From contig DLJZ01000023.1 of NCBI GenBank assembly GCA_002478865.1, forward strand, positions 12,397 through 61,129: a DNA stretch of 48,733 nt, in the 5' to 3' direction. The position numbers and the translations under genes are program-made. This stretch comes from Hungatella sp. UBA7603. Its GTDB lineage: Bacteria > Bacillota > Clostridia > Lachnospirales > Lachnospiraceae. Every line of letters begins with the position of its first letter. The first letter of the stretch is position 1. Under the pieces are notes generated by a model that saw nothing but the letters and a program-made list of their open reading frames with translations, did no database searches and had not been told where the DNA came from. Shown piece by piece: positions 1-6,739 of this stretch.

Positions 1-51
1 CCTTGACCCCTTTAAATGGCATGCGCTGCCGATACAGATTGTAACTCTCAT
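1..51 (-). CDS. [2Fe-2S] ferredoxin / NuoE-like protein, N-terminus only
   Basis: Only the first 17 codons are in the window. The reading frame begins at the ATG at 51-49 and runs off the left edge, reading MRVTICIGSACHLKGSR. This matches the start of thioredoxin-fold [2Fe-2S] proteins related to NuoE/HydA-associated subunits, where the first cluster cysteines lie in a CxxxxC pattern (Cys6 and Cys11 here). The start is supported by an AGGAGGGG ribosome binding site at 67-60, eight bases upstream, and a plausible promoter at 130-102. Such proteins usually pass electrons between NAD(P)H and iron-hydrogenase or formate dehydrogenase modules. The partner genes would lie to the left and are not visible. 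The family call rests on a short segment. Confidence 0.6.
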   Translation of the reverse strand, partial: MRVTICIGSACHLKGSR

Positions 52-101
52 GAGTATTTCCCCTCCTATTTTCCCCTTGTTATTGCTTCCCCTATTAAAA
101 T

Positions 102-130
102 ATTATCGCATATCAATGTGGGGTTATCAA
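102..130 (-). promoter_or_regulatory. Sigma-A-type promoter for the NuoE-like gene
   Basis: On the minus strand TTGATA (130-125) and GATAAT (107-102) are separated by 17 bases, and a TG lies one base before the -10 hexamer (extended -10). It sits about 50 bases upstream of the NuoE-like start codon. Just upstream (149-168) is an inverted repeat, GTGTATT-N6-AATACAC, in an operator-like position. Confidence 0.5.
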
Positions 131-210
131 TAAATTTTTACCGATTAGGTGTATTTTTTGCAATACACATTATTTCCACTAACACTAGGCTCTGCCTGGT
201 GGCATCCATC

Positions 211-242
211 AAAAAACGGGACCAGAAGTTTCCTCTAGTCCC
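211..242 (-). terminator. Rho-independent terminator of the PNP gene
   Basis: Read on the minus strand, a hairpin of about 10 bp (GGGACTAGA / TTCTGGTCCC with a GAAA-type loop and G-U pairs) is followed by GTTTTTT. It lies directly after the purine nucleoside phosphorylase stop codon at 262. Confidence 0.8.
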
Positions 243-261
243 ATTTCTACTTATCTCTATC

Positions 262-1092
262 TTATTTTCCTGCAATCTTTGTAATAGAAGCTGTAATTAA
301 CTTCTTAAAGATTGGTGCCACCCTGTCAGCTGTCTCCTGAACCTCAGCATGACTTAATGGCTGATCTGTGATGCCACAGGCCATATTGGTAATACAGGAG
401 ATGCCACATACCTTCATGCCCATGTGGTTAGCTGCAAGAGCCTCACAGGCAGTACTCATACCTACAGCATCTGCTCCCAGAATCCGGCACATCTGCACTT
501 CAGCTGGAGATTCATATGCTGGGCCTGATAACTGAAGATATACACCTTCTTGAAGTTCAATCCCCTCTTCTTTTGCCACTTCCTTAATGATGCCACGAAG
601 CTCTCTGCGGTAAACATCACTCATATCTGGGAATCTTGGGCCTAATTCTTCGATGTTCTCTCCAAGTAATGGGGAAGGAACAGAGGTCGCAATATGATCC
701 CTGATCAGCATGAAATCTCCTGCATGAAACTCCTTATTCACGCCGCCGCAGGCGTTGGTAAGAAGCAGAGTTTTAGCACCTAATAATCCCATTAATCTTG
801 TAGGGAGCACCACATCTGTCATAGGATATCCCTCATAAAAATGAACACGTCCCTGCATGATAACTACTGGAACCTTATTTACATAACCAAAAATAAATCT
901 TCCTTTATGTCCTGCAACGGTTGATACAGGAAAACCTTTAATATCATTATAATTAATGGTAGTAACGACTTCTATTTCCTCTGCGTATTCTCCAAGACCG
1001 GAACCAAGGATTAGGGCGACTTCCGGAACAAAATCCGTTTTTTCCCTAACACTTTTCAAACAATTCTGTAATTTTTCATATACTTGATTCAT
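262..1092 (-). CDS. punA: Purine nucleoside phosphorylase (trimeric, inosine/guanosine type)
   Basis: This 276-aa cytoplasmic enzyme should split inosine, guanosine and their deoxy forms with phosphate, giving free base and (deoxy)ribose-1-phosphate for purine salvage. The trimeric PNP signatures are all visible: the phosphate-binding ILGSGLG near residues 28-34, GRVHFYEGY near 80-88, NACGG near 113-117, the base-binding segment YESPAE near 193, GMSTACEA near 210 and ITNMACG near 235. Length matches the family (about 270-280 aa). The ATG follows a GGGAG box at a slightly long distance of about 10 bases. The gene is monocistronic, diverges from the ABC transporter at 1283, and ends in a good terminator. 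Confidence 0.95.
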   Translation of the reverse strand: MNQVYEKLQNCLKSVREKTDFVPEVALILGSGLGEYAEEIEVVTTINYNDIKGFPVSTVAGHKGRFIFGYVNKVPVVIMQGRVHFYEGYPMTDVVLPTRLMGLLGAKTLLLTNACGGVNKEFHAGDFMLIRDHIATSVPSPLLGENIEELGPRFPDMSDVYRRELRGIIKEVAKEEGIELQEGVYLQLSGPAYESPAEVQMCRILGADAVGMSTACEALAANHMGMKVCGISCITNMACGITDQPLSHAEVQETADRVAPIFKKLITASITKIAGK

Positions 1093-1180
1093 TCGCTTTT
1101 ATCTCCCTTCACATTCCTGCAGATTCAAAAATACAGGTATTTTTAGTATATCACAAATTCTAATATAACTCATCTAAATT

Positions 1181-1210
1181 TTGACAAATTAGACAGCACA
1201 ATGATATACT
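1181..1210 (+). promoter_or_regulatory. Sigma-A promoter of the NitT/TauT-type ABC operon
   Basis: TTGACA at 1181-1186 and TATACT at 1205-1210 are 18 bases apart, with TG one base before the -10 (extended -10). The operon's first ATG is at 1283, preceded by GGGAGG at 1271-1276, leaving an untranslated leader of about 65 bases. I see no TPP or other riboswitch core in that short leader. Confidence 0.75.
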
Positions 1211-1282
1211 GAATTTGTCCATTTACCAATATATAGAAATTAGTTTCAAGCATATTTTGCAACATAAAAAGGGAGGATTCTT

Positions 1283-2341
1283 ATGAAAAAAATGTTATCA
1301 CTACTAATGGTTTTTACAATGGCTTTCACCGCATTGACTGGCTGTTCCGGAAAAAAGACTGGCCCGGAAACAACCCCAGAGGACACCGCTGCGGCAACAT
1401 CACAAGAAGTCACTCAATCAGAAACAACCACGGCAAAGAAGGATGGCTATACCCTGAAAATAGGCTCTTTAAAAGGCCCTACCTCCATGGGACTGGTGGA
1501 GCTTAAAGATAAGGCTGACAAGGGAACCTCTGAAGGCAGCTATGAGTTTACCATGGTAACCGCGGCTGATGAGCTGCTTGGGAAAATCGTTAACAAAGAA
1601 CTGGATGTTGCTTTAATACCTGCCAATATGGCTTCCATTCTTTATACAAAGACAAACCACGAAATCACAGTTCTTGACATCAATACCCTTGGCGTCCTTT
1701 ATGGAATCTCAGGAGATGCATCCATTAAAACCACCGCCGACTTAAAAGGAAAAACAATATATCTCACCGGAAAAGGAACCACTCCAGATTATGTTTTGCA
1801 GCATATATTAAAAGCCAACGGTCTAACCACAGAAGATGTAACTTTAGAATATAAGTCCGAAGCAACAGAGGTAGCTTCTCTTTTAAAAGAAAAACCAGAG
1901 GCAGTTGGCATCCTTCCCCAGCCCTTTGCAACCGCAGCTATCACCCAAAATGATAAACTGAGCGTGGTTCTTGACTTAACAAAAGAGTGGGATGCAAAAG
2001 CCCAAGCAGAGGGAGGAAGCCTTGTAACAGGCGTCACCATCTGCAGAAATGACGTATTAAAAGAACACAAAGAAGCTGTGGATACCTTTATGGCGGAACA
2101 TAAAAAATCAGCAGAATTTGTTAACTCCAATGTAAGCGAAGCAGCGGCTTTGGTGGTATCTTCTGGCATAATCGAGAAGGCACCTATTGCAGAAAAGGCC
2201 ATTCCCTACTGTAGTATTACTTATATTGAAGGGAAAGAGATGAAGTCTCTTTTAAGCGGATACTTAAATGTACTCTTTGGCATAGAACCAACCTCAGTGG
2301 GTGGAACGCTTCCTGATGATTCCTTTTATTACATGCCATAA
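1283..2341 (+). CDS. ABC transporter substrate-binding lipoprotein (NMT1/SsuA-like)
   Basis: This 352-aa exported lipoprotein has a signal peptide (MKKMLSLLMVFTMAFTALTGC) with lipobox LTGC, so Cys21 is the likely lipidated residue. An Ala/Thr/Glu/Ser-rich linker follows (to about residue 52), then a periplasmic-binding-protein type II fold with the sequence character of NitT/TauT/thiamine-precursor binders (for example the LKGKTIYLTGKGTTPDYVL segment near 155). It is the first gene of a three-gene importer with a permease and an ATPase. The ligand cannot be read from the sequence: nitrate, sulfonates, thiamine precursors and other small organics are all handled by this superfamily. GGGAGG lies six bases before the start. 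Confidence 0.88.
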   Translation: MKKMLSLLMVFTMAFTALTGCSGKKTGPETTPEDTAAATSQEVTQSETTTAKKDGYTLKIGSLKGPTSMGLVELKDKADKGTSEGSYEFTMVTAADELLGKIVNKELDVALIPANMASILYTKTNHEITVLDINTLGVLYGISGDASIKTTADLKGKTIYLTGKGTTPDYVLQHILKANGLTTEDVTLEYKSEATEVASLLKEKPEAVGILPQPFATAAITQNDKLSVVLDLTKEWDAKAQAEGGSLVTGVTICRNDVLKEHKEAVDTFMAEHKKSAEFVNSNVSEAAALVVSSGIIEKAPIAEKAIPYCSITYIEGKEMKSLLSGYLNVLFGIEPTSVGGTLPDDSFYYMP

Positions 2342-2368
2342 TTCTAACCTGTAGATAAGGAGACTTTC

Positions 2369-3139
2369 ATGAAATCAGCCGCCGTCCGGTTTAAAAGCAC
2401 CGGTATGATCCTCTTTTGGCTCTTGCTGTGGCAGGTGGCAAGCGTCACCCTTCACAACAATATTATTTTAGTTGGCCCTCTTGAGGTAATCCATTCACTG
2501 CTCTTTCAGGTGCTTACAGTGGAGTTTTGGAAGACCATTGCATTTTCCTTTGGAAAAATCAGCCTTGGCTTTTTCCTAGCTTTTATGGCTGGTATCATAA
2601 CCGGAGGTGCTGCCCACCGTTTTCCTTTGCTGGAGGACTTTTTACAACCTCCAGTTTCATTTTTAAAGTCTGTACCAGTCGCTTCTTTTATTATTCTGGC
2701 ACTGATTTGGATTGGATCAGAGAATCTATCCTTATTTATTTCTTTTTTAGTTGTATTTCCCATGATCTACCTTCATACCATGGCGGGCTTACGAAGCGCT
2801 GATAAAAAGCTTCTTGAAATGGCAAAAGTATTTCGTATGCCTCCATTCAAAAAAATGTATTACATTTATCGCCCTGCTCTTCTTCCTCATCTCATCAGTG
2901 GATGTCGTGTCGCTCTAGGTATGAGCTTTAAATCTGGAATAGCCGCAGAAGTCATTGGAGTTCCCGGCCATTCCATTGGAGAGAGGCTGTATATGGCAAA
3001 AATCTATTTAAGCACAGCCGATCTATTTGCCTGGACACTGGTGATTGTTGTAATCAGTGCTGCCTTTGAAGCTCTATTTTTGTGGGTTTTATCCCTGGCA
3101 TCTCCCACCTCAGTCCTTGTAAAAAGAAGGGAGAATTAA
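2369..3139 (+). CDS. ABC transporter permease (SsuC/TauC-type)
   Basis: This 256-aa integral membrane protein has about six hydrophobic segments and a BPD_transp_1-type permease domain. The cytoplasmic coupling (EAA-like) loop is visible as EMAKVFRMPPFKKMYYIYRPALL near residues 150-172, followed by the conserved glycine region of the SsuC/TauC group (AAEVIGVPGHSIGERLYMAK). It lies 27 bases after the binding protein and three bases before the ATPase gene, so the three are co-transcribed. It should form the channel for the small-molecule importer. The size is normal for the family. Confidence 0.9.
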   Translation: MKSAAVRFKSTGMILFWLLLWQVASVTLHNNIILVGPLEVIHSLLFQVLTVEFWKTIAFSFGKISLGFFLAFMAGIITGGAAHRFPLLEDFLQPPVSFLKSVPVASFIILALIWIGSENLSLFISFLVVFPMIYLHTMAGLRSADKKLLEMAKVFRMPPFKKMYYIYRPALLPHLISGCRVALGMSFKSGIAAEVIGVPGHSIGERLYMAKIYLSTADLFAWTLVIVVISAAFEALFLWVLSLASPTSVLVKRREN

Positions 3140-3142
3140 ATT

Positions 3143-3724
3143 ATGGAACTGAATGTAGCACATCTAAATTTATCCTTTCAAGGACTTAAAGTCTTGTCAG
3201 ATGTGAATTTTTCCCTTCTTCCCGGCTCGGTCTACTGCCTTATGGGACCATCAGGATCGGGGAAAACTTCTTTTTTTAAGATTCTTTTGGGACTCTTAGA
3301 AGCTGATTCTGGCCTTATTGAGACTCCTTCTGATCTGAAAATTACCGCAGTTTTTCAGGAAAATCGTCTTTGCGAGGAATTTTCACCCATTGAAAATCTC
3401 ACTATGACCGTTCCTGGTCACTCAAAAGAGCTTCAAAAAAGAGCTAAGGAAGTCCTTTTAAATCTTTTACCCAGAGAATCCCTCACCCGTCCGGTATCCA
3501 CCTTAAGCGGTGGCATGAAGCGGCGAGTCGCCATTGGAAGGGCCTTATGGGTTCCCTCCGATATTATCGTAATGGATGAGCCCTTTACTGGACTTGATCA
3601 CGAAACAAAGAAAAATGTAATGAGCTATATCAAGGAATGTACCAAGGATAAACTGGTAATTATCAGTACCCATCAGTCTGAGGATGCCGCACTACTGAAT
3701 GGTACATTAATCAGTCTTTCATGA
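3143..3724 (+). CDS. ABC transporter ATP-binding protein (short, SsuB/TauB-type)
   Basis: This 193-aa nucleotide-binding protein powers the permease encoded just upstream. Walker A is GPSGSGKT (residues 35-42), the Q-loop is FQEN (Gln72), the ABC signature is LSGGM (121-125), Walker B is IIVMDE (141-146), the D-loop follows, and the switch histidine is His177 (ISTHQ). All catalytic elements are present. SsuB/TauB proteins are usually about 240-260 aa, so this one lacks the C-terminal extension, and the protein ends shortly after the H-loop. The stop is genuine (TGA at 3722-3724) and is followed by a strong terminator, so it is a natural short form rather than an obvious frameshift. Confidence 0.9.
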   Translation: MELNVAHLNLSFQGLKVLSDVNFSLLPGSVYCLMGPSGSGKTSFFKILLGLLEADSGLIETPSDLKITAVFQENRLCEEFSPIENLTMTVPGHSKELQKRAKEVLLNLLPRESLTRPVSTLSGGMKRRVAIGRALWVPSDIIVMDEPFTGLDHETKKNVMSYIKECTKDKLVIISTHQSEDAALLNGTLISLS

Positions 3725-3755
3725 AATAAACGGAAAAAACGGTTCATAAAACAAA

Positions 3756-3816
3756 AAACGCATTGGCGATATCCTAGCCCATACGAAACGGGAGGATATC
3801 TACCAATGCGTTTTTA
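3756..3816. terminator. Bidirectional terminator between ABC operon and lipoprotein gene
   Basis: A long inverted repeat, ACGCATTGG-c-GATATCCT pairing with AGGATATC-ta-CCAATGCGT, is flanked by A-runs on the left and T-runs on the right. It can therefore terminate the plus-strand ABC operon and the minus-strand lipoprotein gene that converges on it. Confidence 0.85.
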
Positions 3817-3833
3817 TAATATTTGAGGTACTA

Positions 3834-4544
3834 TTATTTTAACTTTAAAGTCTTAAGAGATGCTTCTACCTGATCGATTACAGCTTTATCTTCAGATACT
3901 AAGGTAGCGGAAGCACTAAGGTATTTTTTAGTGGCTGCATCATAGGAACCGCTAATAGCGAAATAGCGTACTCCATCCTGAGGAGACTTATAGCGAATGG
4001 CATAATCAAACTTCTGACTTCCGTTTTTGCCGTTTTCTACATTATAACGAACAAACTCCATGCCTTCTCCCCTGTCAACCAGTTTCTTATACTCTTCCAT
4101 GGTTGCAGGATAAACTTCTCTTGCGCCGTCTGCATCTTCACCTTCTGCATAAGTAACTTCTACAATGTCGCTTCCGCTTGGTGAGGTAAAGGAGGCAATG
4201 CTTTCATCTCCATCTTCATCTACGCTCCAGCCAGTTGGTGGTGTAATCTCATATTTTCCAGAAGCTGATGTAAATACGCCAGAGGTAATGCTACCTGCAT
4301 CAGCGGAAGTCTTCTGCACATAAGCAGTTGTCTCTTCGCTTTCTGCTTCCTTGGTATCTTCAGTGCCAGAGGCTGCATCTGATGCTTCGCTTCCCTCTTC
4401 TTTGCTCTCAGAGGATGCTACGGTAGCTGACGCTTCCTTTGTGGATTCTGGCTGCTTTGTATTGTTTTTTGATCCACATGCGGTAGCTGCCACCATTACT
4501 GTCATGGCTAATGCTATCACTGCCAACAAATTTTTTCTTCTCAT
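3834..4544 (-). CDS. Putative lipoprotein with PsbP-like C-terminal region, unknown function
   Basis: This 236-aa protein starts at ATG 4544-4542, which is eight bases after an AAAGGAG box; an in-frame GTG three codons upstream overlaps that box and is unlikely. A signal peptide ends in an ATAC lipobox (lipidated Cys at residue 23). It is followed by a low-complexity linker rich in Ser, Glu, Ala, Thr and Asp (about residues 25-80) and then a compact domain of about 150 aa (GKYEITPPTGWSVDEDGDE onward) with alternating strands that resembles PsbP/DUF1795-type surface domains. It is probably anchored on the outer face of the membrane. It is monocistronic. No catalytic motif is visible, and I do not assign a function. 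Confidence 0.75.
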   Translation of the reverse strand: MRRKNLLAVIALAMTVMVAATACGSKNNTKQPESTKEASATVASSESKEEGSEASDAASGTEDTKEAESEETTAYVQKTSADAGSITSGVFTSASGKYEITPPTGWSVDEDGDESIASFTSPSGSDIVEVTYAEGEDADGAREVYPATMEEYKKLVDRGEGMEFVRYNVENGKNGSQKFDYAIRYKSPQDGVRYFAISGSYDAATKKYLSASATLVSEDKAVIDQVEASLKTLKLK

Positions 4545-4663
4545 AATAATCACTCCTTTTAATCAGATTTTTTTCCTGTGACGTGGAGAATTATATCATG
4601 ATAGAAAGGAAAAGTATAGGGTATTAAAGGAACTGAAAGAATCCCCAAAAATTCTTAATAATT

Positions 4664-5134
4664 TTACCAAGTTCTTTTCGAATCTTCTAATTGAAGAAGT
4701 TTTGTCTTAATAGGAAGTCCTCCTCCATAGCCCACCAGGCTACCATTGGCCCCAATGACTCTGTGACAGGGAATTATAATAGAAATAGGATTGCGATTAT
4801 TTGCCATTCCAACCGCACGACATGCCTTGGGGTTACCAATGGCTACTGCAATATCCTTATAGCTTCTAACCTCTCCATAAGGAATGGTTAAAAGCGCGTC
4901 CCATACCTGCATTTGAAATTTAGTCCCTTCAGGCCTAAGAGGCAAATCAAACTCCACTCTTTTGCCTTCCATATACTCTTCTATCTGTAAAGCTGCTTGT
5001 TCTATTAAAGGTGTTCTTTTTCTAATTGCCCCCTCAGGCTCCATAACCTGAAATTCTAAACCAAGAATTGCTTCCTCATCACATACTAATGTTAAAGTTC
5101 CAATCTTGCTTTCCATGGTATCCCAGTATTTCAT
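4664..5134 (-). CDS. ogt: Methylated-DNA--protein-cysteine methyltransferase
   Basis: This 156-aa suicide repair protein removes the methyl group from O6-methylguanine (and O4-methylthymine) onto its own cysteine. The active site IPCHRVIGANG places the acceptor Cys at residue 123. The winged-helix DNA-binding segment (FQMQVWDALLTIPYGEVRSY) includes the Arg finger region at RAVGMANNRNP. Length fits Ogt-type proteins with a short N-terminal RNase-H-like domain. I chose the ATG at 5134-5132 because AGGAG lies eight bases upstream; a start ten codons earlier has no ribosome binding site. No LexA-like box was seen near it. Confidence 0.93.
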   Translation of the reverse strand: MKYWDTMESKIGTLTLVCDEEAILGLEFQVMEPEGAIRKRTPLIEQAALQIEEYMEGKRVEFDLPLRPEGTKFQMQVWDALLTIPYGEVRSYKDIAVAIGNPKACRAVGMANNRNPISIIIPCHRVIGANGSLVGYGGGLPIKTKLLQLEDSKRTW

Positions 5135-5311
5135 AGACAGCATCTCCTTTCTCTTATGGTTCATTTTAAATTATTTTCATTATATCATAGGTGATTTCAA
5201 ATATCATATGATTTACCAGCAGAATCAAAACATCCTTTTGTTTTTAAACATTCCTTATAATTCCTTTCGAATCTTTATGAAATGTTTATCGACTGGTCAA
5301 ACTTCCGTCAC

Positions 5312-5424
5312 AATTTCCAGATATACTAATAAATGTAAAGGACCCCACCTTTTAATATTGACTTTTTATTTTTCATACTCAACCGGCAGGATTAAGAAAT
5401 TAGTCCTGCCGGTTCCTCCATTTC
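5312..5424 (+). other. Two-hairpin intergenic element, copy A
   Basis: The 430 bases between the methyltransferase gene and the tRNA promoter contain no credible gene but do contain this element. In order it has CACAATTT, a -10-like TATACT (5322-5327), a first hairpin AAAGG-ACCCCA-CCTTT (5337-5352), a U-rich spacer ending TTTTTCATAC, and a second hairpin with an 11-bp stem (5381-5391 with 5404-5414) followed by TTCCTCCAT. The same layout and much of the sequence recur at 8865-8969. The plus-strand orientation is chosen because the -10-like box precedes the hairpins. Function unknown. Confidence 0.45.
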
Positions 5425-5496
5425 AGGGACAAAACCTCCAAAAAACCACGTAAAATCGAGCTTTTTAAATAAATAGAACTTTTTTTAATATTATTG

Positions 5497-5525
5497 TTGA
5501 CAAAAGTATATACATCAGATATAAT
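5497..5525 (+). promoter_or_regulatory. Consensus sigma-A promoter of the tRNA array
   Basis: TTGACA (5497-5502), a 17-base spacer and TATAAT (5520-5525) match the sigma-A consensus perfectly, about 40 bases before the first tRNA. This fits a strongly expressed stable-RNA operon. Confidence 0.92.
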
Positions 5526-5565
5526 AACTCTTGCGTCTGGGAAATACAACAAACGCAAATCACCT

Positions 5566-5639
5566 CGGGGTGTGGCTCAGCTTGGTAGAGCGCCTGGTTT
5601 GGGACCAGGAAGTCGCAGGTTCGAATCCTGTCACCCCGA
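5566..5639 (+). tRNA. tRNA-Pro (anticodon TGG)
   Basis: A complete cloverleaf is visible: acceptor CGGGGTG/CACCCCG, anticodon arm CCTGG-TTTGGGA-CCAGG, and a T-arm with GGTTCGAATCC. The discriminator is A. CCA is not encoded. Confidence 0.97.
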
Positions 5640-5679
5640 CTGAGATAAAACTGTCAAAAGAGTAATCTCAAACACTTTT

Positions 5680-5750
5680 GCGGGTGTAGTTCAATGGTAG
5701 AACACTAGCCTTCCAAGCTAGATACGTGGGTTCGATTCCCATCACCCGCT
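5680..5750 (+). tRNA. tRNA-Gly (anticodon TCC)
   Basis: Acceptor GCGGGTG/CACCCGC, anticodon arm CTAGC-CTTCCAA-GCTAG and T-arm GGGTTCGATTCCC are present. The discriminator is T and CCA is not encoded. A small inverted repeat (TGAGAT/ATCTCA) sits in the spacer after tRNA-Pro. Confidence 0.97.
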
Positions 5751-5753
5751 CTT

Positions 5754-5827
<74 letters not shown>

Positions 5828-5858
5828 TTTCACATCTCTAACCACGATGTGGAATTAT

Positions 5859-5933
5859 GGTGGGTATGGCGAAGGTGGTTATCGCGCCAGATTGTGGCTC
5901 TGGAGGCCCAGGGTTCGAATCCCTGTACTCACC
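5859..5933 (+). tRNA. tRNA-His (anticodon GTG)
   Basis: Acceptor GTGGGTA/TACTCAC is extended by the histidine-specific G-1 (5859) opposite C73 (5933), the identity element read by HisRS. The anticodon arm is CCAGA-TTGTGGC-TCTGG. CCA is not encoded. Confidence 0.97.
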
Positions 5934-5935
5934 TT

Positions 5936-5959
5936 TTCCCTTTTAGGGAATTTTTTTTT
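5936..5959 (+). terminator. Short terminator-like hairpin inside the tRNA array
   Basis: TTCCC-TTTTA-GGGAA is followed by nine T residues, two bases after tRNA-His. No promoter is visible before tRNA-Gln, so Gln and Lys probably depend on read-through. The stem is only 5 bp, which suggests partial termination. Confidence 0.6.
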
Positions 5960-5974
5960 ATCTTGAGTTTTTAT

Positions 5975-6046
5975 TGGGCTATCGCCAAGCGGTAAGGCAC
6001 AGGACTTTGACTCCTGCATTCGTTGGTTCAAATCCAACTAGCCCAG
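5975..6046 (+). tRNA. tRNA-Gln (anticodon TTG)
   Basis: Acceptor TGGGCTA/TAGCCCA, anticodon arm CAGGA-CTTTGAC-TCCTG and T-arm GGTTCAAATCC are present. The discriminator is G and CCA is not encoded. Confidence 0.97.
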
Positions 6047-6049
6047 TAT

Positions 6050-6122
6050 GGGATACTAGCTCAGGTGGTAGAGCACTTGACTTTTAATCAAGTTGTCCGG
6101 GGTTCGAATCCCCGGTGTCTCA
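6050..6122 (+). tRNA. tRNA-Lys (anticodon TTT)
   Basis: Acceptor GGGATAC/GTGTCTC has G-U pairs; the anticodon arm is CTTGA-CTTTTAA-TCAAG and the T-arm is CGGGGTTCGAATCCCCG. It starts three bases after tRNA-Gln. CCA is not encoded. Confidence 0.97.
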
Positions 6123-6134
6123 CGAAGAAAGAAA

Positions 6135-6164
6135 GACGGATTCTATAAAGAGTCCGTTTTTTTT
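6135..6164 (+). terminator. Rho-independent terminator of the tRNA array
   Basis: ACGGATTC-TATAAA-GAGTCCGT (8-bp stem with one G-U pair) is followed by eight T residues, 13 bases after tRNA-Lys. Confidence 0.85.
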
Positions 6165-6214
6165 ACTCAAAACTACTCTCTCACTAACTTTGTTAAAATT
6201 ACAATTTATATTTC

Positions 6215-6243
6215 TTGACAATTTCCACTTCCAATGGTATTAT
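6215..6243 (+). promoter_or_regulatory. Sigma-A promoter of tRNA-Leu
   Basis: TTGACA (6215-6220), a 17-base spacer and TATTAT (6238-6243) with an extended -10 TG lie 15 bases before tRNA-Leu. This shows that tRNA-Leu is a separate transcription unit. Confidence 0.85.
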
Positions 6244-6257
6244 CTATATTGTTGTCA

Positions 6258-6337
6258 GCGGGTATGGCGGAATTGGCAGACGCGCCAGATTTAGGTTCTG
6301 GTGGGAGACCGTGCAGGTTCAAGTCCTGTTACCCGCA
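6258..6337 (+). tRNA. tRNA-Leu (anticodon TAG)
   Basis: Class II tRNA of 80 nt with acceptor GCGGGTA/TACCCGC, anticodon arm CCAGA-TTTAGGT-TCTGG, a short variable arm (GGGAGACC) and T-arm AGGTTCAAGTCCT. The discriminator is A and CCA is not encoded. Confidence 0.95.
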
Positions 6338-6353
6338 TGTCAGGTTTACGGTG

Positions 6354-6400
6354 AAAGCACCGGAATTCCTTGTAAACACAAGGGGTTCCGGTGCTTTTTT
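6354..6400 (+). terminator. Terminator of tRNA-Leu
   Basis: An AAGCACCGGAATTCCTTGT arm pairs with ACAAGGGGTTCCGGTGCTT (long stem with one mismatch) and is followed by TTTTTT. Confidence 0.88.
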
Positions 6401-6501
6401 ATTTGTCTAAAAGATAATCTCTTCCTATTATAATATAGGTATAGAAAGATTTGTAAAAATCGTTTTTTGAATATTGGAAATATTTTTATATATCTAAATT
6501 C

Positions 6502-6530
6502 ATTGTACGGCTTTACAATCGTTATATAAT
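6502..6530 (+). promoter_or_regulatory. Promoter with overlapping inverted repeat, upstream of 60-aa gene
   Basis: TTGTAC (6503-6508) and TATAAT (6525-6530) are 16 bases apart. The palindrome ATTGTA-CGGCTT-TACAAT (6502-6519) covers the -35 region and is placed like a repressor operator. The regulator is unknown. Confidence 0.45.
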
Positions 6531-6548
6531 TTTCTGGGAGGTGATATT

Positions 6549-6731
6549 TTGAAACATCGAGAAAAGAAAACCGAGAAACAGTGGGCCAATGAATTTAACC
6601 AGCTAGAAACCGCAAGCAGGGATATGAAAGCCCCATCTGCTCCCCCCGGAGAATTCGAAAACATTCTAAAGGAGATGAATCGAAGAGGAATCAAACCCAA
6701 GATCCGGGAAGAGCTAGAGCAAAGAAAGTAA
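6549..6731 (+). CDS. Small charged protein of unknown function (60 aa)
   Basis: I do not recognise this protein. It is 60 aa, hydrophilic and rich in Lys and Glu (MKHREKKTEKQWANEFNQLE...). It has no signal peptide or membrane segment and a probable helical character with a short Pro-rich break (APSAPPGEF). The start is a TTG five bases after a strong GGGAGGTGA box; no ATG start is available before residue 26. It has its own TATAAT promoter and ends only eight bases before the convergent S8 protease-like gene. The very good ribosome binding site and in-frame length argue that it is real. Confidence 0.65.
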   Translation: MKHREKKTEKQWANEFNQLETASRDMKAPSAPPGEFENILKEMNRRGIKPKIREELEQRK

Positions 6732-6739
6732 GAAAGCGG

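Noticed and set aside
16..300. Open frame of 94 codons on the plus strand
   Set aside because: It overlaps the end of PNP, its terminator and the NuoE-like gene start on the other strand, and has no ribosome binding site.
1211..1282. TPP riboswitch in the leader of the NitT/TauT-type transporter
   Set aside because: The leader is about 65 bases and lacks the conserved CTGAGA and ACCTGA cores.
5106..5453. 115-codon hydrophobic frame on the plus strand before the tRNA array
   Set aside because: It begins inside the methyltransferase gene, has no ribosome binding site and crosses the hairpins of element copy A.
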